Source: DASYAE01 sp036501535
GTDB taxonomy: Bacteria > Actinomycetota > Actinomycetes > Streptomycetales > Catenulisporaceae
Length of the DNA stretch: 64,000 nt
Direction: 5' to 3'
NCBI GenBank assembly: GCA_036501535.1
Contig: DASYAE010000131.1
Location: 17,364-81,363 of the forward strand
Shown piece by piece: positions 35,960 to 45,451 of this stretch (position 1 is the stretch's first letter; the number at the start of each line of letters is the position of its first letter). The notes beneath the pieces were generated by a model. The model was not told the origin of the DNA. It ran no database searches and saw only the letters and a program-made list of their open reading frames with translations. The position numbers and the translations under genes were made by a program.

Positions 35960-37366
35960 TTAGTGGATCAGTCCGCGGAAGTATGCGTACACGTGGAAGA
36001 GCTGCAGCAGCAGCGGGACCAGCGCGACGGCGGTCCAGGTCTCCAGCAGGTCGGCGGTGTGCCCCCAGACCGGCAGCATCCTGCGGCCCGGCATCAGCCG
36101 CGAGGCGGCCGTCAGCGCCGCGGCGCCGAGCAGCAGGCCGACCAGCACCAGCGAGCGGGCCGAGGAGCCGGCCCCGGAGACCCGCGCCACGGCCACGAAC
36201 GCCGCGCAGGCCAGCCCGGCCAGCACCAGCGGGGCGCGCTGCCAGGCCATCGTCAGGGCCCTGGCCCGCAGCAGCACCGCGGCGGCCAGCACCGAGGCGA
36301 GCACCCAGCCGATCCAGCCGGGCCAGAAGGCCAGCAGGTAGCCGGCCGCGACGGTCAGCACCGAGGCGGTGATGAACAGCATGTTGAGACAGGCCACGGC
36401 CCGGTCGGTGCGCCGCCGCACCACGTCCTGCGGCTGCGGGTCGATGTCCTCCTGCAGCTCCTGCGCGGTGCGCGGCAGCAGCGGCACGCGCAGCCTCGTG
36501 GCGCGCAGGATGATCCGCAGCTGCGTCGCGGCGAGCGCGAAGACCACCACTGCCAGCAGCGCAGCGACGCGCACCGAGTTCCAGCGCAGGCCGGCCGCCA
36601 GCGCCCCGCCGACCACCGCGGCGGTCCCCAGCGCGGCGAGCGCGCCGAACGCCGGTATGGGCAGCCGGCCGACCATCACCAGGACGAGCGCCGGGACCGC
36701 CGTGCCGATCCCCAGCAGCAGCACGGACCACCGGTCCAGCGCGAACATGCCGGCCGCGGCGTGCCGGGCGGCCAGGCCGGTCGCCGCGCCGAGCGTGCAC
36801 GCCGCCGCACCCGTGATCAGGCTGCTGATGTTGTCCTTGAGCACCCGGCGCGCGATCACGCCCCACACGGTCAGCCCGGCCGCGGCCACCCCGTACCAGA
36901 GCGGCACCTGCCAGTGCGGCCGCGAGCCGTTCGCGGCGAACACGAACCCTGCCACCGCGATCAAGGCGGCGGCGAACAACAGGTACCGGGTGAACTCGGG
37001 CCGCCAGTGGTCCGACCGGGCGGCCACGACCTGCGCCACGCCGACGGTCACGTCATCGAAGTCTGCTTCCGGCAGCACCTGGTCGGCGCGGTTGACGTAC
37101 AGCACCTCGCCGTCGTGCAGGCCCAGGCCCTCCGGCGTCGCGCCGGGGTCCAGCGGCGGGCCGCCGAGCCGCTGGAGCACCCAGGCCGCCTCCTCGGCGC
37201 CGAGCCGCGGTCCGCCCGCCGTGACCAGCGGCAGCACGTCGCCGATCGACGCGGTCACCGGCAGGGCCAGGTCGATCCTGCGATCAGGGGTCTTCACGGT
37301 CAGGCGGCACACCTCGACCGCGGCACCCGGGGCCAGCCGGGGCGGCGCAACGGTCTGCATGGTCAT
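35960..37366 (-). CDS. eccD: T7SS channel component EccD
   Basis: A 468-residue protein. Residues about 17-100 form the YukD/ubiquitin-like domain (VCRLTVKTPDRRIDLALPV and LHDGEVLYVNRADQVLP). Eleven or so membrane helices follow from residue 130, the usual EccD topology. EccD dimers form the translocation-channel vestibule. It lies 42 bases downstream of EccC. Confidence 0.95.
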   Translation of the reverse strand: MTMQTVAPPRLAPGAAVEVCRLTVKTPDRRIDLALPVTASIGDVLPLVTAGGPRLGAEEAAWVLQRLGGPPLDPGATPEGLGLHDGEVLYVNRADQVLPEADFDDVTVGVAQVVAARSDHWRPEFTRYLLFAAALIAVAGFVFAANGSRPHWQVPLWYGVAAAGLTVWGVIARRVLKDNISSLITGAAACTLGAATGLAARHAAAGMFALDRWSVLLLGIGTAVPALVLVMVGRLPIPAFGALAALGTAAVVGGALAAGLRWNSVRVAALLAVVVFALAATQLRIILRATRLRVPLLPRTAQELQEDIDPQPQDVVRRRTDRAVACLNMLFITASVLTVAAGYLLAFWPGWIGWVLASVLAAAVLLRARALTMAWQRAPLVLAGLACAAFVAVARVSGAGSSARSLVLVGLLLGAAALTAASRLMPGRRMLPVWGHTADLLETWTAVALVPLLLQLFHVYAYFRGLIH

Positions 37367-37408
37367 CGGGTCGCTCCAGGGTTGAGAGTCGTCGCGGCAT
37401 TCATCGCG

Positions 37409-40400
37409 TCACGCCCCCGTCGCGCCGGCCAGGCCGATCTGGACCAGCCTGATGTCGCGCCGGGTGACCAGCTGGGCGCGGCCCGGCGGCAGGGTGCGCG
37501 GCTTCGCCTCGCCGAGGAACTTGCCCTCCTCCTTCGGGTAGGACAGCAGCAGCGCCGGAGTGCCCAGCTCCCAGAGCCGGCGGATCACCGGGTCCATCAT
37601 CGAGCGCATCGCGCCGGAGGTGCTGCGCGCGATCACCAGGTGCAGGCCGATGTGCGGGCTGCTGGCCAGCAGCCGCACCAGCGGGACCATCGGGCCGCCG
37701 GCGCCGTTGCCGCTGACGAAGAGGTCGTAGTCGTCGATGACCAGGAACAGCTCCGGGCCGGTCCACCAGTCCCGCCGGGCCAGCTGCTCCGGCGGCAGGT
37801 CGGCGGCGGGCAGCCGGTTGGTCATCGAGACGGCCGCGTTTCCGGAGAGGTTCGCCAGCGCGTCGGTGTCCACCGCGTAGCCGATCCGGTAGTCCGGCGG
37901 CACCGACTCGACCAGCGCCCGGCTCGGGTCGCCGAGCAGGATGCGGGCCTGCGCGGGCTGGTAGCGCGCGGTGATCGTATCGATCACCAGGCGCAGGGCG
38001 TTGGTCTTGCCGGTCTCCGCGTCGCCGAACACCATCAGGTGCGGCACGTGCGCGAAGTCGTGCCAGACCGGCGCCAGCCGCTTCTCGTCCAGGCCGAAGC
38101 ACATCCGCAGGTCGCCCTCGGGCTCCGGCAGCGCCTTGGCCGGCAGCCGCATCGGCAGCATCCGCACTTCGGGCACCCGCGGCCCGGTCCAGAAGGTGTT
38201 GATCTCGGCGGCCGCGGCCCGGGTCGCCACGGTCAGGTCGTCCGTGCCGGTGCCGCCGTCCAGCCGGGGCAGCGCGACCAGGAAGTGGTGCTGGCTTCGG
38301 GTCAGCCCGCGGCCCGGCCGGTGCGGCACGGTCGCCGCCACGGCGCTCTTGACCTCGGACTCCATCGGGTCGCCGAGCCGGAGCTCGAACTTCGTGCCGA
38401 GCAGGTCGCGGGTGCGCGAGCGGATCTCGGACCAGCGCACCGCGGCGGCCATTACGTGCACACCGAAGGAGAGGCCGCGCGCCGCGAGCTCGCCGATGCG
38501 GTTCTCCAGCTCCTCGAAGTCCGCCCGCAGCGTGGCCCAGCCGTCGATCACCAGGAAGACGTCGCCGTACGGGTCGTCGAACTCGCCGCGGAACCGGGCC
38601 GCGCGGTAGGCGGTCATGGATTCGAGCCCGAACTCGGTGAAGCGCGCCTCGCGCACCTCCAGCAGCTGCGAGATCTCCTCGACCGTGCGCAGCACCCTGT
38701 CACGGTCCAGCCGGGTGGCCGTGGAGCCGACGTGCGGCAGCTCGGCGACCGACGCCAGGCCGCCGCCGCCGAAGTCGAGGCAGTAGAACTGCACGTCGCG
38801 CGGCGAGTGGGTCAGCGCCATCGAGAGCATCAGGGTTCGCAGCAGGGTCGACTTGCCGGTCTGCGGCGCCCCGGCCACCCCGACGTGCCCGTCGGCGCCC
38901 ATCAGATCGGCGGTCAGCAGTTCGCGCGACTGCTCGTAGGGCCGGTCCACGATGCCCACCGGCACCCGCATCGTGCCCAGCGCGGGATAGTCGGCCGCGT
39001 ACATGCCGCGCTCCGGGTCCGGGACGATGCCGGGCAGCAGCTGGTCCAGGCTCGGCGGGTCGTTCAGCGGGGGCAGCCAGACCTGCCGGGCCGGCGGGCC
39101 GGAGCCGGCGATCCGGTCGATCAGCACCTCCAGCAGGCTGTCGCCCTCCTCCTCGTCCTCGCGGGCCGACTCGGCACCGCGCTGCTGGTCGGAGTTCGAC
39201 GGCGCAGTGTCCTGCTCCGGCGCCGGGACGTGCTGGTGCATGCCGAACGGCACGACGCCGGTCGCCCCGAACCCGCCGTCGCCGTCCGCGACCTCGTCCG
39301 GGGTCGTGCAGGGCCCTGAGACGTAGGCGGCCTTGAACCGGACCAGGTTGGTCGTGTCGACCTTCAGGAACCCGTTGCCCGGCGTGGAAGGCAGCTCATA
39401 CGCGCTCGAGACGCCGATCACGCTGCGCGACTCCATCGAGGAGAACGTGCGCAGCGCGATCCGGTAGGAGAGGTGCCCCTCCACCTTGTGGATGCGCCCC
39501 TCGTCAAGGCGCTGCGAAGCCAGCAGCAGGTGCACGCCGAGGCTGCGGCCGACCCGGCCGATCGTGACGAAGAGGTCGATGAACTCCGGCTTGCTGGCCA
39601 GCAGCTCGGAGAACTCGTCCACCACCACCAGCAGCGTCGGCAGCGGCGCCAGGTCCGCGCCGGCCCCGCGCGCCTTCTCGTAGTCGAACAGCGAGGAGCG
39701 GCCGGACTCGCGCAGCAGCTCCTGGCGCCGGATCACCTCGCCGTTGATCGCGTCGCGCATCCGGTCCACCAGCGCCAGCTCGCCGGCCAGGTTGGTGATC
39801 ACCGCGGAGGTGTGCGGCAGCCGGTCGGTGTTCAGGAAGGTGGCGCCGCCCTTGAAGTCGACCAGCACGAAGTTGAGGATCTCCGAGGAGTGCGTGGCGG
39901 CCAGCCCGATGATCAGGGTGCGCAGAAGCTCGCTCTTGCCCGAGCCGGTCGCCCCGATCAGCAGCCCGTGCGGGCCCATCCCGCCCTGCGCCGACTCCTT
40001 GAGGTCGAGCTCGACGATCTCGCCCTGCTCGGTCACCCCGATCGGCACCTGGAGCCGGGCGCTCTGCATCGCCCGCGGCCGCCACTTGGCCGGCACGTCG
40101 AAGGCGCGCGGGTTGCGGATCCCGAGCAGCGTGGTCAGCTCGAAGTCGGTCTCCAGCGGCTTGTCGGCCAGATCCACGCTGCCGCCGGTGCGCATCGGCG
40201 CGATCCGCCGGGCCAGCTGCTCCGCGCCCTGCGCGCTGAGCGCGTCGGCGTGGGCGCTGTCCTCGGCGTCCCCGACCGGGAACTCGACCTCGTCGCCGCG
40301 CGCGGTCAACCGCAGCACCTTCGGGCCGCCCGGCATCGTCCCGGTCACGTCCAGCAGCACCGCGTTGCGCACGCCCGCGCCCATCAGCCGGGAGGTCGCC

Positions 40401-41377
40401 GGGACCCGGGCGCGGTGCGCGATCACCACCACGAACGGCTCGGGGGGTCCGGGCACTGCGACCCGGTCGTGCTCGGCGCGCTGCTCGAACTCCTCGCCGA
40501 GCAGGCCGACCAGCGCCTCGTGGTCGGTGGCCACCAGCCGCAGCGGCCCGGCGGCGTCCTCGAGCCGCGGGTGCGCGGTGTGCGGCAGCCACTTGAGCCA
40601 GTCCCACTCGGCCAGGCCTTCGTCGTCGGTGAGCAGCGCCACGCGCAGCTCGTCGGGCGAGTGGAAGGTGGCCAGCTGGCCGATCATCGCGCGCAGCAGG
40701 GCGAGCGCCGGACCCGACTCGCCGGCGAACTCGACGCTGGTGAAGTTGCGCAGCCCCACGGTCACCGGCATGCCTGAAACGGTCTGATGCGCGTGCACGA
40801 AGCGGCGCAGCGAGACCGCGCACAGCGGCTCGAGGTCCTCGACCGGCTTGGTCTGCGGCGGGATGAACTCCAGCGCCGCGCGCCGCCGGCCGATGCCGAT
40901 TCGGACCCGGCCGAAGTCCTCGTGCCCGCCGCGCCGCTCCCACAGCCGCGGCCCGGAGACGAAGGACCACAGCGCCGCCGGATCCGGGTTGTCCCAGGCG
41001 GCCGCGACCCGCTGCTCGTTGGCAGCCGAATCAGCCCGCTGCCGCAGCTGGGCGAGGTAGCGCAGGTAGTCGCGGCGCTCGGCCCGCATCCGCCGCTTGC
41101 GGTCCATGCCGCTGCGGCCGAGCTGGCTGACGCCCATGCTGATCATCGAGGCGCCCATCATGCCCGAGGTCAGATATGTGGTCGTCGAGCCGTTCGCCAC
41201 CGAGAACATCAGGGCCATGGTTCCCATGCCCAGGGCCATCGGCATCATGCCGACCATCGAGCCGAGGTCCGCGGTGGCCGGCTCGCCCAGCACCGGGGGC
41301 TCGGCCAGCTCGATCTGTCCCTCCGGCATCGGCGGCCCGGAGGTCCTGGGCACCCGCTTGACGATCACGGTACTCAC
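37409..41377 (-). CDS. eccC: T7SS motor ATPase EccC (single-chain, three ATPase domains)
   Basis: A 1322-residue FtsK/SpoIIIE-type motor with EccCa and EccCb in one chain. Two N-terminal membrane helices are at about 40-90 (MPMALGMGTMALMF). Three P-loop domains follow: D1 Walker A GATGSGKSE (about 476) with Walker B LLVVVDEFSE; D2 GAPQTGKST (about 839) with VFLVIDGWATL; D3 GDAETGKTN (about 1122) with LFLVIDDYDLF. All three keep the P-loop Lys. EccC recognises WXG100 substrates through its last domain and drives export. GTG at 41377 gives the family start STVIVKRVPR. It opens the structural operon, 140 bases after the regulator gene. Confidence 0.96.
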   Translation of the reverse strand: MSTVIVKRVPRTSGPPMPEGQIELAEPPVLGEPATADLGSMVGMMPMALGMGTMALMFSVANGSTTTYLTSGMMGASMISMGVSQLGRSGMDRKRRMRAERRDYLRYLAQLRQRADSAANEQRVAAAWDNPDPAALWSFVSGPRLWERRGGHEDFGRVRIGIGRRRAALEFIPPQTKPVEDLEPLCAVSLRRFVHAHQTVSGMPVTVGLRNFTSVEFAGESGPALALLRAMIGQLATFHSPDELRVALLTDDEGLAEWDWLKWLPHTAHPRLEDAAGPLRLVATDHEALVGLLGEEFEQRAEHDRVAVPGPPEPFVVVIAHRARVPATSRLMGAGVRNAVLLDVTGTMPGGPKVLRLTARGDEVEFPVGDAEDSAHADALSAQGAEQLARRIAPMRTGGSVDLADKPLETDFELTTLLGIRNPRAFDVPAKWRPRAMQSARLQVPIGVTEQGEIVELDLKESAQGGMGPHGLLIGATGSGKSELLRTLIIGLAATHSSEILNFVLVDFKGGATFLNTDRLPHTSAVITNLAGELALVDRMRDAINGEVIRRQELLRESGRSSLFDYEKARGAGADLAPLPTLLVVVDEFSELLASKPEFIDLFVTIGRVGRSLGVHLLLASQRLDEGRIHKVEGHLSYRIALRTFSSMESRSVIGVSSAYELPSTPGNGFLKVDTTNLVRFKAAYVSGPCTTPDEVADGDGGFGATGVVPFGMHQHVPAPEQDTAPSNSDQQRGAESAREDEEEGDSLLEVLIDRIAGSGPPARQVWLPPLNDPPSLDQLLPGIVPDPERGMYAADYPALGTMRVPVGIVDRPYEQSRELLTADLMGADGHVGVAGAPQTGKSTLLRTLMLSMALTHSPRDVQFYCLDFGGGGLASVAELPHVGSTATRLDRDRVLRTVEEISQLLEVREARFTEFGLESMTAYRAARFRGEFDDPYGDVFLVIDGWATLRADFEELENRIGELAARGLSFGVHVMAAAVRWSEIRSRTRDLLGTKFELRLGDPMESEVKSAVAATVPHRPGRGLTRSQHHFLVALPRLDGGTGTDDLTVATRAAAAEINTFWTGPRVPEVRMLPMRLPAKALPEPEGDLRMCFGLDEKRLAPVWHDFAHVPHLMVFGDAETGKTNALRLVIDTITARYQPAQARILLGDPSRALVESVPPDYRIGYAVDTDALANLSGNAAVSMTNRLPAADLPPEQLARRDWWTGPELFLVIDDYDLFVSGNGAGGPMVPLVRLLASSPHIGLHLVIARSTSGAMRSMMDPVIRRLWELGTPALLLSYPKEEGKFLGEAKPRTLPPGRAQLVTRRDIRLVQIGLAGATGA

Positions 41378-41517
41378 TGCGAATCCCTTCCCGCCCGGTT
41401 CCGCGGGTTGCCGTGCGGACCCTGCCGACCACGTTAGGCAACGTTGTCGGCTCGACGACGCCCACGGTTCGCGGGAGTGCCCGATCGGGCATCCCCGGCT
41501 GCCTTATCAATCCAGGC

Positions 41518-42393
41518 TCAGAAGGCGCCGCTGCGCACGGCGAAAGCGACCGCCTGGGTCCGATTTCGCAGATTCAGCCGGGTCAACACGCCGTGGATGA
41601 TGTTCTTGACAGTGCGCTCCGAGTAGTTCAGCCGCACCGCGATCTCCGGCGTGCCGAGCCCCTCCGCCAGCAGCCGCAGCACGTCCACCTCGCGTTTCTC
41701 CAGCCCGGTGGCGGTCAGCCCCTGCGGCTCGAGTACCTCGCGCTGGACCGCGCGCAGCCAGCCGGCCAGCCAGCCGAGGGCGTCGCCGGGCATCTGGAGC
41801 CAGCCCTCGCGCACGTCCACGATCGCCCGCAGCACGTGCTCGAAGTCCGCCTCGCGCCGGGGGATCACGCTGACCAGCCCGCAGCAGGCGACGCGCAGCA
41901 CGTGGTGCTCCCGCATCCCGTCGCCGACCAGCACGAAGCGGGTGTCGCCGGTGGTCGAGGCCTGCGCCGCGGACTCGATGGTCTTGAGCGTGTCCTCGGT
42001 GACGGTGTCGACGATGACGAGCACGACCTCTGCCTCGTGCTGCCGGTCCACAGACAGGACCCTGACGTCAGGGTGCGCGCGCAGGAAGGCCACCGCGCCC
42101 TGCCCGGTGATGGCGTCCCCGGCCAGCACCGCGACGGTCACCGGCTTGACGGCGGAACCGGCCTCGCGCAGCCCCGGCGCCCGGTTGACGGCGGGCGCGC
42201 CCGAGACGGACACCGCGGCGCTCACCGACCCGTTGGCCCCTGGACCGACGAGCACGAAGGCCCCGACCGGCCCGGCGGACCCGGCTGCTCCGGCCGGGAC
42301 ACCGGCCGGCGCCCGCAGGGCTTGGCGGCCGTCGCGCAGCGCCGGCGGATGGACCGCGGCGAGCGTCGAGGCCGGGCGGTGCGTCTGGAGCAC
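41518..42393 (-). CDS. LuxR-family regulator at head of T7SS locus
   Basis: A 291-residue protein. GTG at 42393 is chosen for the strong GAGGAAAGGAA site upstream. Residues 1-85 are Ala/Pro/Gly-rich; about 87-205 resemble a receiver-like fold (VTVAVLAGDAITGQGAVAFL) without a convincing full acidic pocket; about 225-285 are a LuxR helix-turn-helix (LEKREVDVLRLLAEGLGTPE, ERTVKNIIHGVLTRL). Phosphorylation-independent control is therefore likely. Its position directly upstream of eccC suggests control of the T7SS genes. Confidence 0.87.
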   Translation of the reverse strand: MLQTHRPASTLAAVHPPALRDGRQALRAPAGVPAGAAGSAGPVGAFVLVGPGANGSVSAAVSVSGAPAVNRAPGLREAGSAVKPVTVAVLAGDAITGQGAVAFLRAHPDVRVLSVDRQHEAEVVLVIVDTVTEDTLKTIESAAQASTTGDTRFVLVGDGMREHHVLRVACCGLVSVIPRREADFEHVLRAIVDVREGWLQMPGDALGWLAGWLRAVQREVLEPQGLTATGLEKREVDVLRLLAEGLGTPEIAVRLNYSERTVKNIIHGVLTRLNLRNRTQAVAFAVRSGAF

Positions 42394-43022
42394 GGTGTTC
42401 CTTTCCTCGTGCGACCCGGGGCGGTCGTCGGCACTGCTGGCGGACCGGGCGGAACCGATCCGGACGCGCGCGGGCCTGGGCCGCGCAGGACCGCGGTGCG
42501 TCGGACGTCGCAGCTTCCCAGCCGCAGGTTGCGGGATACCTTCGAGGCGTGACGAAACATCACCGATGATGAGCGGCCTTGGCAATTCCACACGGATCGC
42601 CGCAGTGCGGCTCTCTGCGCATTTGACAGGACGCATCGTCCCCCGGCCGGTTTCGGCCGTGGATCAGGGCTTGCCCTTCGGGACACCCGATTTTGCCCTC
42701 GGGGCCCCGGCGGCAGCGCGCCGCGAAGGGACCTGAGGGAACTGCTGTGCGTCCGAGGGGGCAGTGAGGTCGCATTCGCCTGACAGGGGCGGATCGAGCG
42801 CACTCACCGCAGGTCCGGGCCCGGTGCCCGGAACGCCGGGACCGGCCAGAAGCCTGATGGCCGGGGTAGCGGCGAGTCCTCATGCCGACGACGCTACGGA
42901 GCGCCCATCTACATCTGATATACGTTGAATGTAGATGATCATGACGCGCCAACGGCGCTACCAGCCGCCTCAGTATGGTAGCGCTCTGCCGCAGGTCATC
43001 CGCAAGATGGGAGCACCACCTA
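42394..43022. other. Intergenic region upstream of the T7SS regulator
   Basis: These 629 bases hold no gene I can support: the open frames on both strands lack family signatures and ribosome sites and look like GC-frame noise. The region should contain the promoter of the LuxR regulator. It includes one AT-richer inverted repeat at 42906-42937. Confidence 0.6.
42906..42937. promoter_or_regulatory. Operator-like inverted repeat
   Basis: CATCTACAT (42906-42914) and ATGTAGATG (42929-42937) are perfect 9-bp inverted arms around an AT-rich 14-base spacer. In this GC-rich genome such an AT-rich dyad is typical of a repressor site (GntR/YtrA or PadR types use similar sequences), but no such regulator gene is adjacent. 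Confidence 0.5.
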
Positions 43023-43724
43023 CTATCTACGGAGCCTGCGTGCGCTGCGTGCGTAGCGGTGCCACTGATCCCGGCTCGCGAGGCAGGCCAAGGCTAGCGC
43101 GGCGGCTGCGGTCGAGTACCACGCGATCGTGGCGGCCCGGTCCGTGGCGGGCGGGGTGAGCAGGTACTGCCGGACCTCCGGAACGAACTCGGCGCCGGCG
43201 ATGAGCGCGGCGCCGACCGGCACGGCGATGGCGCCGCTGAGGGCTGCGAAGCGAGTGCGTTCACAGCAGACTGCGATGGCCGCGACGAGCAGGTTCCACG
43301 CGGTGAGCTGGGCGAGCAGCGGGTAGACGGCGGGCGGGCGCTCGGCGGCGACGGCCGGTGCGGTGCCGTCCATCAGCCGGAGCTGCACCCAGCAGGTCGC
43401 GGCGAGCAGGGGCAGCGCCAGCACCGTCTGCCCGGCGGCGGCGATCCAAGCCGGGACGGGCGTGGTCTGGGTGACCGGCCGCGAGTGGGTGTGCGGAACG
43501 AAGGCCAGCGCGGCCACGGCGGGCAGGAACGTGATGCGCACGGTGCTCTGGTCCAGCGGGGAGCTGCCAGCGAAGTGCGGCAGGAGGGCGAGGACGAGCG
43601 TCCCGCTCGCGCAGCCCGCGAGCAGCGCGGCCCATGGCGTCGTGCGGATCAGATGTCGAGCGAGGCCGGACAGAACGCTGATCCAGAACCGCGCGGCATG
43701 CAGGCCGCTGCGAGGGCGGCTCAC
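43023..43724 (-). CDS. Integral membrane protein of the sigma/ABC operon
   Basis: A 233-residue protein with about six hydrophobic segments (TPWAALLAGCASGTLVLAL, AWIAAAGQTVLALPLLAA, AAALALACLAS). No known family was recognised; it may be an accessory membrane subunit of the ABC exporter. The GTG at 43724 overlaps the upstream stop (GTGA) and has GGAG eight bases before; a GTG nine bases earlier is also possible. Confidence 0.75.
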   Translation of the reverse strand: MSRPRSGLHAARFWISVLSGLARHLIRTTPWAALLAGCASGTLVLALLPHFAGSSPLDQSTVRITFLPAVAALAFVPHTHSRPVTQTTPVPAWIAAAGQTVLALPLLAATCWVQLRLMDGTAPAVAAERPPAVYPLLAQLTAWNLLVAAIAVCCERTRFAALSGAIAVPVGAALIAGAEFVPEVRQYLLTPPATDRAATIAWYSTAAAALALACLASRDQWHRYARSARRLRR

Positions 43725-45451
43725 GACGTGCACTCCGGTTGCGCGGGGATCGCACCCTGTGGTGGCGTCAGCAGTTGTCCGTGCGGCCCGAGCAGGCCGG
43801 TCGGGACCGCGGGCATCGCGATGCCGAGCGCGGCGGCCAGGTGGGTGTCAGTGGTCTGCGGGTTCGTCCAGGTACTCCAGCCGGCGGCCAGAACGGCGGC
43901 GACCCGAGCGGCCGGCAGCCTCGTCATCGCCTGGGCGAGCAGGTATCCGGCGGCAGTGGTCTGCGTGCTCGGGGAGGCGAGGTAGTCCCCGTAGTCGTCT
44001 CCCTCGCCGGGGTAGGTCCAGGTGACGATGACGGAGCCGCCCACCTGTGCGAACTGGTCGCCGCTGATACGACCGCTGACGTCCTGGAACTGAGCTGGTG
44101 GCAGCGTGGTGGCCTTGGCCGCGAGCCAGATGGCGATCGCTTCACGAGCCTGATTCAGCGCGACGCAAGGTTCGGGCAGCGCGTCGGGACCGGCGTCAAT
44201 GGTGGCGCTGCCACCGGTGCCAGTGCCGGTGTTGGTCGGCAGGCCCACCGCCCAGGCAGCAGTGCTGAGCGCCAGGTCGAATCGGGCGTCGCCGGCCGAC
44301 TGCCCGCCGGTCGGCCACGAGCCGAGGTTCAGAAAGATCGAGGAGGAGGACGGACGGTTCGCCGGCGCGCTCTGGATCTCGGCCCGCCAGGCGTCCACCT
44401 GCTGACTCGAGTGATCGTTCGTCAGGATGCCGTCATCCAGCGTCAGGCCGGTGAACTGCGCGATCGTCAGGGTGCGACCGCTCTGGGCCGGCGCGTGGGC
44501 CAGGACGTCGCGCACCGTGGACTGCAGGAGCGCCGTCTTCGCGGTGAATTCCGGATACAGGCAATAGCGCACCTGCTCATCGGCGGTGCAGTGCTGATTC
44601 CCGCTCACAAGGCTCTGGACATCTTGGGCGGGGACGGGCTGCATCTGCACGCCGCACGTGGCCACGATCGCGACCACCGCGGCAGCCGCGACGACCAGCG
44701 GGCCGATGCGCGTGCGCTTGGCGGTTGCGGCGGCGGCGAGCGCGAGCGCCGCGGCGAGCACCGCGATCGCAGCCAACTCCATCGTGTGCGCGAGCGCAGG
44801 CGGGTATCCGGCCATCGGCCCCGGCAGCTCACGTAGCTGCGCGGGCTCGATCCACGGGAAGAGCCAGGTGACCGGGCCGGAGATGCGGTTCGACTGGGAG
44901 AACGGGATGAACCACACGAAGGCGGCGAGCACCCCGGCCAGCGGATGGGGGAAACGCCGGCCGACCGCCACGCCGATCGCCCCGCCCGCCAGTACCAGCA
45001 CGACCCCGCCGGCGAGCGCCGCGAAGTCGGGCGACCCGACGACGCCGTGCAGTTCGAACACCCCGGCGACGACGCCGGCGAGGACCACGGCCGCGGGCAC
45101 CGAGCCGAGCAGCCCGAGCAGGTGCGCGAGCGTGCGACGGCCGGCGCCGGCCGGAAGGCTGTCATAGAGCTGCGACATCCCGTCCCGGCGCGCCCGCCCG
45201 GTCGCCAGCTGGGCCGCGATCAGGACCGCCACCGAGAGCGCGGTCTGGCCGTAGCCGATCGCCCAGGCGCCGTTCCACCACACCGGCTGCGTGCCGTGGG
45301 TGAACACCCACACCAACAGGCCGCCGGCGGCGAACCCGGCCAGGACCAGGATGCTGCGGGCCATCCGCCACGCCTCGACCCGGGCCAGACCCGCGACGGC
45401 CCGCAGCGGAACCGAAGCCGGGATCGGAACCGGACGCGGCCCCGGGCTCAT
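43721..45451 (-). CDS. ABC exporter membrane protein with large extracytoplasmic part
   Basis: A 576-residue protein. Residues about 20-300 hold eight or more membrane helices in ABC-2 permease style (LVLAGFAAGGLLVWVFTHG; QTALSVAVLIAAQLATGRAR). Residues about 310-576 are soluble and probably outside the membrane, with cysteines (NQHCTADEQVRYCLY). ATG at 45451 overlaps the ATPase stop (ATGA). It should pair with the ATPase at 45448-46335. The substrate is unknown. Confidence 0.83.
   Translation of the reverse strand: MSPGPRPVPIPASVPLRAVAGLARVEAWRMARSILVLAGFAAGGLLVWVFTHGTQPVWWNGAWAIGYGQTALSVAVLIAAQLATGRARRDGMSQLYDSLPAGAGRRTLAHLLGLLGSVPAAVVLAGVVAGVFELHGVVGSPDFAALAGGVVLVLAGGAIGVAVGRRFPHPLAGVLAAFVWFIPFSQSNRISGPVTWLFPWIEPAQLRELPGPMAGYPPALAHTMELAAIAVLAAALALAAAATAKRTRIGPLVVAAAAVVAIVATCGVQMQPVPAQDVQSLVSGNQHCTADEQVRYCLYPEFTAKTALLQSTVRDVLAHAPAQSGRTLTIAQFTGLTLDDGILTNDHSSQQVDAWRAEIQSAPANRPSSSSIFLNLGSWPTGGQSAGDARFDLALSTAAWAVGLPTNTGTGTGGSATIDAGPDALPEPCVALNQAREAIAIWLAAKATTLPPAQFQDVSGRISGDQFAQVGGSVIVTWTYPGEGDDYGDYLASPSTQTTAAGYLLAQAMTRLPAARVAAVLAAGWSTWTNPQTTDTHLAAALGIAMPAVPTGLLGPHGQLLTPPQGAIPAQPECTS

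Noticed and set aside
35963..39319. A 1118-codon open frame on the plus strand
   Set aside because: Antisense to eccD and eccC, both clearly real; the translation is low-complexity and unlike any protein.
42560..42952. A 130-codon minus-strand frame upstream of the T7SS regulator
   Set aside because: No ribosome site, Arg/Cys/Pro-rich composition and no recognisable domain; it also spans the operator-like dyad.
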